Positions 22,901-34,571 are shown, counted from the first letter of the stretch. The stretch: 64,000 nt of DNA from Hydractinia symbiolongicarpus (GCF_029227915.1 NC_079879.1:9424001-9488000), one strand, 5' to 3'. Numbers and translations: made by a program. Notes: generated by a model from the letters alone, not told the origin.

Positions 22901-23123
22901 TGATGTGAGATTGTTATCTGTATATGTCTTGTTCAAAACACTGAGCTGCAATGCGTTGATTAGGAAATATACTTCGTATGTTTGAAGTCAATACCCAACA
23001 TAATTCGGTGTTGTAAAGAAAACGAACAAAATTAAAGCATCAGGAGCTGTTCATCCAAGCGAACGGGGTCAATTTAATCGATACAGAAATATATGTTCAC
23101 TTTCCTATCACTGATTCTTGTAA

Positions 23124-23194
23124 TGCCGTGACCAGGATTCGAACCTGGGTTATTGCGGCCACAAAGCAATGTACTAACCACTATACGATCACGC
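23124..23194 (-). pseudogene. tRNA-His pseudogene H80
   Basis: Copy of H45; acceptor C lost, U31:C39. Confidence 0.75.
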
Positions 23195-23415
23195 TGATAT
23201 AAGATTGTTAACCATATATGTCTTGTTCAAAACACTCTGCTGCAATGCGATGATTAAGAAGTATATTTCGTTATGTTTGAAGTCGATACACAACATAATT
23301 CGGTTTTTTAAAAAGAATAAACAAAATGAATGCATAGGACTGTTTTCTCTATCGAACGGAGACAATTTAATCGATACAGAAGTACACGTTAACTTCCTAT
23401 CACAGATTCTACTAA

Positions 23416-23487
23416 TAAAATGACCAGGATTCGAACCTGGGTTATTGCGGCCACATCGCAATGTACTAACCACTATACGATCACGGC
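23416..23487 (-). tRNA. tRNA-His(GTG) H81, AAA-type extended
   Basis: Copy of H46; U69-U72, A32. Confidence 0.72.
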
Positions 23488-23709
23488 TGATATAAGATTG
23501 TTAACCATATATGTCTTGTTCAAAACACTCTGCTGCAATGCGATGATTAAGAAGTATATTTCGTTATGTTTGAAGTCGATACACAACATAATTCGGTTAT
23601 TTAAAAAGAAAAAACAAAATGAATGCATAGGACTGTTTTCTCTAGCGAACGGAGATATTTTAATCGATACAGAAATATAGGTTCACTTTCCTATCACTGA
23701 TTCTTGTAA

Positions 23710-23781
23710 TGCCGTGACCAGGATTCGAACCTGGGTTATTGCGGCCACAACGCAATGTACTAACCACTATACGATCACGGC
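23710..23781 (-). tRNA. tRNA-His(GTG) H82, consensus
   Basis: Exact consensus; copy of H47. Confidence 0.97.
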
Positions 23782-24002
23782 TGATATAAGATTGTTAACC
23801 ATATATGTCTTGTTCAAAACACTCTGCTGCAATGCGATGATTAAGAAGTATATTTCGTTATGTTTGAAGTCGATACACAACATAATTCGGTTATTTAAAA
23901 AGAAAAAACAAAATGAATGCATAGGACTGTTTTCTCTATCGAACGAAGTCAATTTAATAGATACAGAAGTACACGTTAACTTCCTATCACAGATTCTTCC
24001 AA

Positions 24003-24074
24003 TGAAATGTCCAGGATTCGAACCTGGGTTATTGCGGCCACAACGCAATGTACTAACCATCATACGATCACGGC
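24003..24074 (-). tRNA. tRNA-His(GTG) H83, AAA-type
   Basis: Copy of H48; AAA plus A66. Confidence 0.7.
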
Positions 24075-24298
24075 TGATGTGAGATTGTTATCTATATATG
24101 TCTTGTTCAAAACACTGTGCTGCAATGAGTTGATTAAGAAATGTATTACGTTATGTTTGAAGTCGATACACAACATAATTCGGTGTAATAGAGAAAACAA
24201 GCAAAATTTAAGCATCAGGAGCTGCTCATCCAAGCGAACGGGGTCAATTTAATCGATACAGAAATATAAGTTCACTTTCCTATCACTGATTCTTGTAA

Positions 24299-24370
24299 TG
24301 CCGTGACCAGGATTCGAACCTGGGTTATGGCGGATACAACGCAATGTACTAACCACTATACGATCACGGC
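24299..24370 (-). tRNA. tRNA-His-derived H84, anticodon GTA
   Basis: Copy of H49; Tyr-like anticodon, U37, U28:C42. Confidence 0.75.
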
Positions 24371-24591
24371 TGATATAAGATTGTTAACCATATATGTCTT
24401 GTTCAAATCACTCTGCTGCAATGCGATGATTAAGAAGTATATTTCGTTATGTTTGAAGTCGATACGCAACATAGTTCGATTATTTAAAAAGAATAAACAA
24501 AATGAATGCATAGGACTGTTTTCTCTATGGAACGGAGACAATTTAATCGATACAGAAGTACACGTTAACTTCCTATCACAGATTCTTCTAA

Positions 24592-24663
24592 TGAAATGAC
24601 CAGGACTCGAACCTGGGTTATTGCGGCCACAACGCAACGTACTAACCACTATACGATCACGGC
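24592..24663 (-). tRNA. tRNA-His(GTG) H85, AAA-type
   Basis: Copy of H50; G26, G59. Confidence 0.8.
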
Positions 24664-24887
24664 TCATATGAGATTGTTAACCATATATGTCTTGTTCAAA
24701 ACACTCTGCTGCAATGCGATGATTAAGAAGTAAATTTCGTTATGTTTGAAGTCGATACACAACATCATTCGGCTATATAAAGAAAATAAACAAAATAAAT
24801 GCATCAGGAGCTGTTCATCCAAGCGAACGGGGTCAATTTAATCGATACAGAAATATATGTTCACTTTCCTATCACTGATTCTTGTAT

Positions 24888-24959
24888 TGCCGTGACCAGG
24901 ATTCGAACCTGGGTTATTGCGGCCACAACGCAATGTACTAACCACTATACGATCACGGC
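24888..24959 (-). tRNA. tRNA-His(GTG) H86, consensus
   Basis: Exact consensus; trailer as H10 and H55, so the repeat switches partner here. Confidence 0.97.
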
Positions 24960-25179
24960 TTATGTGACATTGACTATACATGCCTTGTTCAAAACACTCT
25001 GCTGCAAGGCGATGATTAAGAAGTATATTACGTTATGTTCGAAGCCGATACACAACATAATTCGGTGATATAAAGAAAATAACAAAATGAATTCATAGGA
25101 CTGTTTTCTCTAGCGAACGGAGATATTTTAATTGATAAACAGAAATATATGTTCACTTTCCTATCACTTATTCTTGTAA

Positions 25180-25251
25180 TGCCGTGACCAGGATTCGAAC
25201 CTGGGTTATTGCGTCCACAACGCAATGTACTAACCACTATACGATCACGGC
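25180..25251 (-). tRNA. tRNA-His(GTG) H87, near-consensus
   Basis: A38 in the anticodon loop only. Confidence 0.94.
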
Positions 25252-25472
25252 TGATATAAGATTGTTAACCATATATGTCTTGTTCAAAACACTCTGCTGC
25301 AATGCGATGATTAAGAAGTATATTTCGTTATGTTTGAAGTCGATACACAACATAATTCGGTTATTTAAAAAGAATAAACAAAATGAATGCATAGGACTGT
25401 TTTCTCTATCGAACGGAGACAATTTAATCGATACAGAAGTACACGTTAACTTCCTATCACAGATTCTACTAT

Positions 25473-25544
25473 TGAAATGACCAGGATTCGAACCTGGGTT
25501 ATTGCGGCCACAACGCAATGTACTAACCACTATACGATCACGGC
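25473..25544 (-). tRNA. tRNA-His(GTG) H88, AAA-type
   Basis: AAA acceptor; the rest is consensus. Confidence 0.8.
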
Positions 25545-25766
25545 TCATATGAGATTGTTAACCATATATGTCTTGTTCAAAACACCCTGCTGCAATGCGA
25601 TGATTAAGAAGTAAATTTCGTTATGTTTGAAGTCGATACACAACATCATTCGGTTATATAAAGAAAATAAACAAAATAAATGCATAGGACTGTTTTCTCT
25701 AGCGAACGGAGACAATTTAATTGATACAGAAGTACATGTTTACTATCCTATCACTGGCTCTTGTAA

Positions 25767-25838
25767 TGCCGTGACCAGGATTCGAACATGGGTTATTGCA
25801 GCCACAACGCAATGTACTAATCACTATACGATCACGGC
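25767..25838 (-). tRNA. tRNA-His(GTG) H89, ATG-type
   Basis: U52, A19, U39; copy of H54. Confidence 0.75.
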
Positions 25839-26062
25839 TGATGTGAGATTGTTATCTGTATATGTCTTGTTCAAAGCACTGAGCTGCAATGCGTTGATTA
25901 AGAAATGTATTACGTTATGTTTGAAGTCGATACACAACATAATTCGGTGTAATAGAGAAAACAAGCAAAATTAAAGCATCAGGAGCTGTTCATCCAAGCG
26001 AACCGGGTCAATTTAATAGATACAGAAATATATGTTCACTTTCCTATCACTGATTCTTGTAT

Positions 26063-26134
26063 TGCCGTGACCAGGATTCGAACCTGGGTTATTGCGGCCA
26101 CAACGCAATGTACTAACCACTATACGATCACGGC
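26063..26134 (-). tRNA. tRNA-His(GTG) H90, consensus
   Basis: Exact consensus; copy of H55. Confidence 0.97.
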
Positions 26135-26353
26135 TTATGTGACATTGACTATACATGCCTTGTTCAAAACACTCTGCTGCAAGGCGATGATTAAGAAGTA
26201 TATTACGTTATGTTCGAAGCCGATACACGACATAATTCGGTGATATAAAGAAAATAAACAAAGTGAATTCATAGGACTGTTTTGTCTAGCAAACAGAGAC
26301 ATTTTAATCGATACAGAAATATATGTTCACTTTCCTATCACTGATTCTTGTAA

Positions 26354-26425
26354 TGCTGTGACCAGGATTCGAACCGGGGTTACTGCGGCCACAACGCAAT
26401 GTGCTAACTACTATACGACCACGGC
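26354..26425 (-). pseudogene. tRNA-His pseudogene H91
   Basis: H13-class defects (A70, C51, C23, A18) plus G7:U66. Confidence 0.8.
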
Positions 26426-26645
26426 TGATATAAGTTTGTTAACCATATATGTCTTGTTCAAACACTCTGCTGCAATGCGATGATTAAGAAGTATATTTCG
26501 TTATGTTTGAAGTCGATACACAACATAATTCGGTTATTTAAAAGTAAGAAACAAAATGAATGCATAGGACTGTTTTCTCTATCGAACGAACTCAATTTAA
26601 TCGATGCAGAAGTACACGTTAACTTCCAATCACAGATTCGTCCAA

Positions 26646-26717
26646 TGAAGTGCCCAGGATTCGAACCTGGGTTATTGCGGCCACAACGCAATGTACTAAC
26701 CACTATACGATCACGGC
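26646..26717 (-). tRNA. tRNA-His(GTG) H92, AAG-type
   Basis: As H14: AAG acceptor and A7:G66. Confidence 0.7.
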
Positions 26718-26941
26718 TCATATGAGATTGTTAACCATATATGTCTTGTTCAAAACATTCTGCTGCAATGCGATGATTAAGAAGTATATTTCGTTATGTT
26801 TGAAGTCGATACACAACATAATTCGGTGTAATAGAGAAAACAAGCAAAATTAAAGCATCAGGAGCTGTTCATCCAAGCAAACGGGGTCAATTTAATCGAT
26901 ACAGAAATATATGTTCACTTTCCTATCACTGATTCTTGTAA

Positions 26942-27013
26942 TGCCGTGACCAGGATTCGAACCTGGGTTAATGCGGCCACAACGCAGTGTACTAACCACT
27001 ATACGATCACGGC
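26942..27013 (-). tRNA. tRNA-His(GTG) H93
   Basis: C27:U43 mismatch at the base of the anticodon stem. Confidence 0.85.
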
Positions 27014-27234
27014 TGATATAAGATTGTTAACCATATATGTCCTGTTCAAAACACTCTGCTGCAATGCGATGATTAAGAAGTATATTTCGTTATGTTTGAA
27101 GTCGATACGCAACATCATTCGGTTATTTAAAAAGAATAAACAAAATGAATGCATAGGACTGTTTTCTCTATGGAACGGAGACAATTTAATCGATACAGAA
27201 GTACACGTTAACTTCCTATCACAGATTCTTCTAA

Positions 27235-27306
27235 TGAAATGACCAGGACTCGAACCTGGGTTATTGCAGCCACAACGCAATGTACTAACTACTATACGAT
27301 CACGGC
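27235..27306 (-). tRNA. tRNA-His(GTG) H94, AAA-type
   Basis: AAA acceptor, G59, G31:U39, and G18 changed to A. Confidence 0.72.
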
Positions 27307-27528
27307 TCATATGAGATTGTTAACCATATATGTCTTGTTCAAAACACTCTGCTGCAATGCGATGATTAAGAAGTAAATTTCGTTATGTTTGAAGTCGATA
27401 CACAACATCATTCGGTTATATAAAGAAAATAAACAAAATTAATGCATAGGACTGTTTTCTCTAGCGAACGGAGACAATTTAATTGATACAGAAGTACATG
27501 TTTACTATCCTATCACTGGCTCTTGTAA

Positions 27529-27600
27529 TGCCGTGACCAGGATTCGAACATGGGTTATTGCAGCCACAACGCAATGTACTAATCACTATACGATCACGGC
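27529..27600 (-). tRNA. tRNA-His(GTG) H95, ATG-type
   Basis: U52, A19, U39. Confidence 0.75.
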
Positions 27601-27824
27601 TGATGTGAGATTGTTATCTGTATATGTCTTGTTCAAAGCACTGAGCTGCAATGCGTTGATTAAGAAATGTATTACGTTATGTTTGAAGTCGATACACAAC
27701 ATAATTCGGTGTAATAGAGAAAACAAGCAAAATTAAAGCATCAGGAGCTGTTCATCCAAGCGAACGGGGTCAATTTAATAGATACAGAAATATATGTTCA
27801 CTTTCCTATCACTGATTCTTGTAA

Positions 27825-27896
27825 TGCCATGACCAGGATTCGAACCTGGGTTATTGCGGCCACAACGCAATGTACTAACCACTATACGATCACGGC
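27825..27896 (-). tRNA. tRNA-His(GTG) H96, near-consensus
   Basis: G4:U69 wobble only. Confidence 0.95.
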
Positions 27897-28117
27897 TGAT
27901 ATAATATTGTTAACCATATATGTCTTGTTCAAAACACTCTGCTGCAATGCGATGATTAAGAAGTATATTTCGTTATGTTTGAAGTCGATACACAACATAA
28001 TTCGGTTATTTAAAAAGAATAAACAAAATGAATGCATAGGACTGTTTTCTCTATCGAACGGAGACAATTTAATCGATACAGAAGTACACGTTAACTTCCT
28101 ATCACAGATTCTACTAA

Positions 28118-28189
28118 TGAAATGACCAGGATTCGAACCTGGGTTATTGCAGCCACAACGCAATGTACTAACCACTATACGATCACGGC
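28118..28189 (-). tRNA. tRNA-His(GTG) H97, AAA-type
   Basis: AAA acceptor, G31:U39. Confidence 0.8.
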
Positions 28190-28408
28190 TTATGTGAGAT
28201 TGGCTATATATGCCTTGTTCAAAACACTCTGCTGCAAGGCGATGATTAAGACGTATATTACGTTATGTTTGAAGCCGATACACAACATAATTCGGTGATA
28301 TAAAGAAAATAAACATGGTGAATTCATAGGACTGTTTTGTCTAGCGAACAGAGACATTTTAATCGATACAGAAATATATGTTCACTTTCCTATCACTGAT
28401 TCTTGTAA

Positions 28409-28480
28409 TGCTGTGACCAGGATTCGAACCGGGGTTACTGCGGCCACAACGCAATGTGCTAACCACTATACGATCACGGC
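28409..28480 (-). pseudogene. tRNA-His pseudogene H98
   Basis: A70, C51 and C23 as H13, but G18 is intact. Confidence 0.75.
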
Positions 28481-28701
28481 TGATATAAGTTTGTTAACCA
28501 TATATGTCTTGTTCAAAACACTCTGCTGCAATGCGATGATTAAGAAGTATATTTCGTTATGTTTGAAGTCGATACACAACATAATTCGGTTATTTAAAAA
28601 GAAGAAACAAAATGAATGCATAGGATTGTTTTCTCTATCGAACGGAGACAATTTAATCGATACAGAAGTACACGTTAACTTCCTATCACAGATTCTACTA
28701 A

Positions 28702-28773
28702 TGAAATGACCAGGATTCGAACCTGGGTTATTGCAGCCACAACGCAATGTACTAACCACTATACGATCACGGC
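28702..28773 (-). tRNA. tRNA-His(GTG) H99, AAA-type
   Basis: AAA acceptor, G31:U39. Confidence 0.8.
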
Positions 28774-28991
28774 TTATGTTAGATTGACTATACATGCCTT
28801 GTTCAAAACACTCTGCTGCAAGGCGATGATTAGGAAGTATATTACGTTATGTTTGAAGCCGATACACAACATAATTCGGTTATTTAAAAAGAATAAACAA
28901 AATGAATGCATAGGACTGTTTTCTCTATGGAACGGAGACAATTTAATCGATACAGAAGTACACGTTAACTTCCTATCACAGATTCTTCTAA

Positions 28992-29063
28992 TGAAATGAC
29001 CAGGACTCGAACCTGGGTTATTGCGGTCACAACACAATGTACTAACCACTATACGATCACGGC
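28992..29063 (-). tRNA. tRNA-His(GTG) H100, AAA-type
   Basis: AAA acceptor, G59, A37, U30:G40 wobble. Confidence 0.78.
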
Positions 29064-29285
29064 TCATATGAGATTGTTAACCATATATGTCTTGTTCAAA
29101 ACACTCTGCTACAATGCGATGATTAAGAAGTAAATTTCGTTATGTTTGAAGTCGATACACAACATCTTTCGGTTATATAAAGAAAATAAACAAAATAAAT
29201 GCATAGGACTGTTTTCTCTAGCAAACGGAGACAATTTAATTGATACAGAAGTACATGTTCACTATCCTATCACTGACTCTTGTAA

Positions 29286-29357
29286 TGCCGTGACCAGGAT
29301 TCGAACATGGGTTATTGCGGCCACAACGCAATGTACTAATCACTATACGATCATGGC
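29286..29357 (-). tRNA. tRNA-His(GTG) H101, ATG-type
   Basis: U52, A19 and a private A4:C69 mismatch. Confidence 0.7.
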
Positions 29358-29581
29358 CGATGTGAGATTGTTATCTGTATATGTCTTGTTCAAAGCACTG
29401 AGCTGCAATGCGTTGATTAAGAAATGTATTACGTTATGTTTGAAGTCGACACACAACATAATTCGGTGTAATAGAGAAAACAAGCAAAATTAAAGCATCA
29501 GGAGCTGTTCATCCAAGCGAACGGGGTCAATTTAATCGATACAGAAATATATGTTCACTTTCCTATCACTGATTCTTGTAA

Positions 29582-29653
29582 TGCCGTGACCAGGATTCGA
29601 ACCTTGGTTATGGCGGCCCCAACGCAATGTACTAACCACTATACGATCACGGC
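29582..29653 (-). pseudogene. tRNA-His-derived H102, anticodon GGG
   Basis: GGG anticodon arisen separately from H30: acceptor stem is consensus, but A50:G64 and U28:C42 are mismatched. Confidence 0.72.
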
Positions 29654-29871
29654 TTATGTTAGATTGACTATACATGCCTTGTTCAACACACTCTGCTGCA
29701 AGGCGATGATTAAGAAGTATATTACGTTATGTTTGAAGCCGATACACAACATAATTCGGTGATATAAAGAAAATAACAAAATTAAATCATAGGACTGTTT
29801 TCTCTAGCGAACGGAGATATTTTAATCGATACAGAAATATATGTTCACTTTCCTATCACTGATTCTTGTAA

Positions 29872-29943
29872 TGCCGTGCCCAGGCTTCGAACCTGGGTTA
29901 TTGCGGCCACAACGCAATGTACTAACCACTATACGATCACGGC
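29872..29943 (-). tRNA. tRNA-His(GTG) H103
   Basis: A7:G66, G60, as H28. Confidence 0.82.
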
Positions 29944-30164
29944 TGATATAAGATTGTTAACCATATGTGTCTTGTTCAAAACACTCTGCTGCAATGCGAT
30001 GATTAAGAAGTATATTTCGTTATGTTTGAAGTCGATACACAACATAATTCGGTTATGTAAAAAGAATAAACAAAATGAATGCATAGGACTGTTTTCTCTA
30101 TCGAACGGAGACAATTTAATCGATACAGAAGTACACGTTAACTTCCTATCACAGATTCTGCTAA

Positions 30165-30236
30165 TGAAATGACCAGGATGCGAACCTGGGTTATTGCGGC
30201 CACAACGCAATGTACTAACCACTGTACGATCACGGT
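30165..30236 (-). pseudogene. tRNA-His pseudogene H104, recombinant
   Basis: 3' half is H29-like (AAA, C58); 5' half is H30-like (A1, C13). Anticodon GTG. A visible crossover or conversion inside the tRNA. Confidence 0.78.
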
Positions 30237-30454
30237 TTATGTGGGATAGACTATACATGCCTTGTTCAAAACACTCTGCTGCAAGGCGATGATTAAGAAG
30301 TATATCACGTTATGTTTGAAGCCGATACACAACATAATTCGGTGATATAAAGAAAATAACAAAATGAATTCATAGGACTGTTTTCTCTAGCGAACGGTGA
30401 TATTTTAATCGATACAGAAGTATATGTTCACTTTCCTATCCCTGATTCTTGTAA

Positions 30455-30526
30455 TGCCGTGACCAGGATTCGAACATGGGTTATTGCAGCCGCAACGCAA
30501 TGTACTAACCATTATACGATCACGGC
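30455..30526 (-). tRNA. tRNA-His-derived H105, anticodon GCG
   Basis: Loop TTGCGGC gives GCG (Arg). U52:C62 mismatch, G31:U39, A15; acceptor is consensus. Confidence 0.72.
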
Positions 30527-30752
30527 TGATGTGAGATTGTTATCTATATATGTCTTTTGTTTAAAACACTGTGCTGCAATGCGTTGATTAAGAAATGTAT
30601 TACCTTATGTTTGAAGTCGATACACAACATAATTCGGTGTAATAGAGAAAACAAGCAAAATTAAAGCATCAAGAGCTGTTCATCCAAGCGAACGGGGTCA
30701 ATTTAATCAATACAGAAATATATGTTCACTTTCCTATCACCGATTCTTGTAA

Positions 30753-30824
30753 TGCCGTGACCAGGATTCGAACCTGGGTTATTGAGGCCACAACGGAATG
30801 TACTAACCACTATACCATCACGGC
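30753..30824 (-). pseudogene. tRNA-His pseudogene H106
   Basis: C29:C41, C30:U40 and G9. Confidence 0.72.
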
Positions 30825-31042
30825 TTATGTTAGATTGACTATACATGCCTTGTTCAAAACACTCTGCTGCAAGGCGATGATTAAGAAGTATATTACGTTA
30901 TGTTAGAAGCCGATACACAGCATAATTCGGTGATATAAAGAAAATAACAAAATTAATTCATAGAACTGTTTTCTCTAGCGAACGGAGATATTTTAATCGA
31001 TACAGAAATATATGTTCACTTTCCTATCACAGATTCTTCTAA

Positions 31043-31114
31043 TGAAATGACCAGGACTCGAATCTGGGTTACTGTGGTCACAACGCAATGTACTAACCAC
31101 TATACGATCACGGC
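31043..31114 (-). pseudogene. tRNA-His pseudogene H107
   Basis: AAA acceptor, A53:C61 and C30:A40. Confidence 0.75.
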
Positions 31115-31335
31115 TCATATGAGATTGTTAACCATATATGTCTTGTTCAAAACACTCTGCTGCAATGCGATGATTAAGAAGTATATTTCGTTATGTTTGA
31201 AGTCGATACACAACATAATTCGGTTATGTAAAAAGAATAAACAAAATGAATGCATAGGACTGTTTTCTCTATCGAACGGAGACAAGTTAATCGATATAGA
31301 AGTACACGTTAACTTCCTATCACAGATTCTGCTAA

Positions 31336-31407
31336 TGAAATGACCAGGATGCGAACCTGGGTTATTGCGGCCACAACGCAATGTACTAACCACTATACGA
31401 TCACGGC
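31336..31407 (-). pseudogene. tRNA-His pseudogene H108
   Basis: AAA acceptor, C58. Confidence 0.75.
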
Positions 31408-31631
31408 TGATGTGAGATTGTTATCTATATATGTCTTGTTCAAAACACTGTGCTGCAATGCGTTGATTAAGAAATGTATTACGTTATGTTTGAAGTCGAT
31501 ACACAACATAATTCGGTGCAATAGAGAAAACAAGCAAAATTAAAGCATCAGGAGCTGTTCATCCAAGCGAACGGGGTCAATTTAATCAATACAGAAATAT
31601 ATGTTCACTTTCCTATCACCGATTCTTGTAA

Positions 31632-31703
31632 TGCCGTGACCAGGATTCGAACCTGGGTTATTGAGGCCACAACGGAATGTACTAACCACTATACGATCAC
31701 GGT
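31632..31703 (-). pseudogene. tRNA-His pseudogene H109
   Basis: A1:C72, C29:C41 and C30:U40, as H43. Confidence 0.75.
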
Positions 31704-31921
31704 TTATGTGGGATAGACTATACATGCCTTGTTCAAAGCACTCTGCTGCAAGGCGATGATTAAGAAGTATATCACGTTACGTTTGAGGCCGATACACAAC
31801 ATAATTCGGTGATATAAAGAACATAACAAAATGAATTGAAAGGACTGTTTTCTCTAGCGAACGGAGATATTTTAATCGATACAGACATATATGTTCACTT
31901 TCCTATCCCTGATTCTTGTAA

Positions 31922-31992
31922 TGCCGTGACCAGGATTCGAACCTGGGTTATTGCGGCCACACGCAATGTACTAACCACTATACGATCACGGC
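31922..31992 (-). pseudogene. tRNA-His pseudogene H110, 6-nt anticodon loop
   Basis: Third copy of the H44 allele. Confidence 0.75.
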
Positions 31993-32215
31993 TGATGTGA
32001 GATTGTTATCTGTATATGTCTTGTTCAAAACACTGAGCTGCAATGCGTTGATTAGGAAATATACTTCGTATGTTTGAAGTCAATACCCAACATAATTCGG
32101 TGTTGTAAAGAAAACGAACAAAATTAAAGCATCAGGAGCTGTTCATCCAAGCGAACGGGGTCAATTTAATCGATACAGAAATATATGTTCACTTTCCTAT
32201 CACTGATTCTTGTAA

Positions 32216-32287
32216 TGCCGTGACCAGGATTCGAACCTGGGTTATTGCGGCCACAACGCAATGTACTAACCACTATACGATCACGGC
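32216..32287 (-). tRNA. tRNA-His(GTG) H111, consensus
   Basis: Exact consensus. Confidence 0.97.
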
Positions 32288-32508
32288 TGATATAAGTTTG
32301 TTAACCATATATGTCTTCTTCAAAACACTCTGCTGCAATGCGATGATTAAGATATAAATTTCGTTATGTTTGAAGTCGATACACAACATCTTTCGGTTAT
32401 ATAAAGAAAATAAACAAAATAAATGCATATGACTGTTTTCTCTAGCGCACGGGGTCAATTTAATCAATACAGAAGTACACGTTAACTACCTATCACAGAT
32501 TCTGGGAA

Positions 32509-32580
32509 TGCCGTGACCAGGATTCGAACGTGGGTTATTGCGGCCACAACGCAATGTACTAACCACTATACCATCACGGC
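32509..32580 (-). tRNA. tRNA-His(GTG) H112
   Basis: C52:C62 mismatch and G9. Confidence 0.82.
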
Positions 32581-32802
32581 TGATATAAGATTGTTAACCA
32601 TATACGTCTTGTTCGAAACACTCTGCTACAATGCGATGATTAAGAAGTATACTACGTTATGTTTGACGTCGATACACAACATAATTCGGTGATATAAAGA
32701 AAAAAAACCAAATGAAATCATAGGACTGTTTTCTCTAGCGAACAGAGAAATTTTAATCGATACAGAAATATATGTTCACTTTCCTATCACTGATTCCTGT
32801 AA

Positions 32803-32874
32803 TGCCGTGACCAGGATTCGAAACTGGGTTATTGAGGTCACAACGCAATGTACTAACCACTATACGATCACGGC
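32803..32874 (-). tRNA. tRNA-His(GTG) H113
   Basis: U53:C61 and C30:U40 mismatches, A37. Confidence 0.75.
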
Positions 32875-33098
32875 TGATGTGAGATTGTTATCGATATATG
32901 TTTTGTTCAAAACACTGTGCTGCAATGCGTTGATTAAGAAATGTATTACGTTATGTTTGAAGTCGATACACAATATAATTCGATGTAATAGAGAAAGCAA
33001 GCAAAATTAAAGCATCAGGAGCTGTTCATCCAAGCGAACGGGGTCAATTTAATCGATACAGAAATATATGTTCACTTTCCTATCACTGACTCTTGTAA

Positions 33099-33170
33099 TG
33101 CCGTGACCAGGATTCGAACCTGGGTTATTGCGGCCACAACGCAATGTACTAACCACTATACGATCACGGC
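33099..33170 (-). tRNA. tRNA-His(GTG) H114, consensus
   Basis: Exact consensus; last one before the transition zone. Confidence 0.97.
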
Positions 33171-33391
33171 TGATATAAGATTGTTAACCATATATGTCTT
33201 GTTTAAAACACTCTGCTGCAATGCAATGATTAAGAAGTATATTTCGTTATGTTTGAAGTCTATACACAACATAATTCGGTTATTTAAAAAGAATAAACAA
33301 AATGAATGCATAGGACTGTTTTCTCTATCGAACGGAGACAATTTAATCGATACAGAAGTGCACGTTAACTTCCAATCACAGATTCTTCTAA

Positions 33392-33463
33392 TGAAATGAC
33401 CAGGATTCGATCCTGGGTTATTGCGGCCACAACGCAATGTACTAACCACTATACGATGACGGC
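33392..33463 (-). pseudogene. tRNA-His pseudogene H115
   Basis: AAA acceptor, C6:C67 and A54. Confidence 0.75.
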
Positions 33464-33686
33464 TGATGTGAGATTGTTATCTATATATGTCTTGTTCAAA
33501 ACACTGTGCTGCAATGCGTTGATTAAGAAATGTATTACGTTATGTTTGAAATCGATACACAACATAATTCGGTGTAATAGAAAAAACAAGCGAAGTTAAA
33601 TCATCAGAAGCTGTTCATCCAAGCAAACGGAGTCAATTTAATCGATACAGAAGTACACGTTAACTTCCTATCACAGATTCTGCTAA

Positions 33687-33758
33687 TGAAATGACCAGGA
33701 TGCGAACCTGGGTTATTGCGGCCACAACGCAATGTACTAACCACTATACGATCACGGC
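33687..33758 (-). pseudogene. tRNA-His pseudogene H116
   Basis: AAA acceptor, C58. Last AAA-type copy in the window. Confidence 0.75.
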
Positions 33759-33981
33759 TGATGTGAGATTGTTATCTATATATGTCTTGTTCAAAACACT
33801 GTGCTGCAATGCGTTGATTAAGAAATGTATTACGTTATGTTTGAAGTCGATACACAACATAATTCGGTGTTGTAAAGAAAACGAACAAAATTAAAGCATC
33901 AGGAGCTGTTCATCCAAGCGCACGGGGTCAATTTAATCAATACAGAAGTACACGTTAACTACCTATCACAGATTCTGGGAA

Positions 33982-34053
33982 TGCCGTGACGAGGATTCGA
34001 ACGTGGGTTATTGCGGCCACAACGCAATGTACTAACCACTATACGATCAGGGC
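33982..34053 (-). pseudogene. tRNA-His pseudogene H117
   Basis: C4:C69, C50:C64 and C52:C62 mismatches. Start of the decayed zone. Confidence 0.75.
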
Positions 34054-34275
34054 TGATATAAGATTGTTAACCATATACGTCTTGTTCGAAACACTCTGCT
34101 ACAATGCGATGATTAAGAAGTATACTACGTTATGTTTGACGTCGATACACAACATAATTCGGTGATATAAAGAAAAAAAACAAAATGAATTCATAGGACT
34201 GTTTTCTTTAGCGAACAGAGAAATTTTAATCGATACAGAAATATATGTTCACTTTCCAATCACTGGTTCCTGTAA

Positions 34276-34347
34276 TGCCGTAACCAGGATTTGCACCTGG
34301 GTTACTGCGGCCACAACGCAATGTACTAACAACTACACGATCACGGC
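34276..34347 (-). pseudogene. tRNA-His pseudogene H118
   Basis: T loop is TGCAAAT (U55 lost), G18 changed to U, G6:U67 wobble. Confidence 0.75.
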
Positions 34348-34571
34348 TAATGTGATAATATCAACTATGCATGTCTTGTTCAAAACACTCTGCTGAAATG
34401 CGTTGAATAAGAAGCATGTTTCGTTATGTTTGAAGTCGATACACAACATAATTCCGTATAATAGAGAAAACAAGCAAAATTAAAGCATCAGGAGCTGTTC
34501 ATCCAAGCGAACGGTGTCAATTTAATCGATACGGAAGTATATGTTCACTTTCCTAACACTGATTCTTGTAA

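Larger units (their letters stand above)
22358..24880. repeat. Higher-order repeat, second copy (offset 10093)
   Basis: H78-H85, matching H43-H50 unit by unit with very few differences. Confidence 0.85.
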
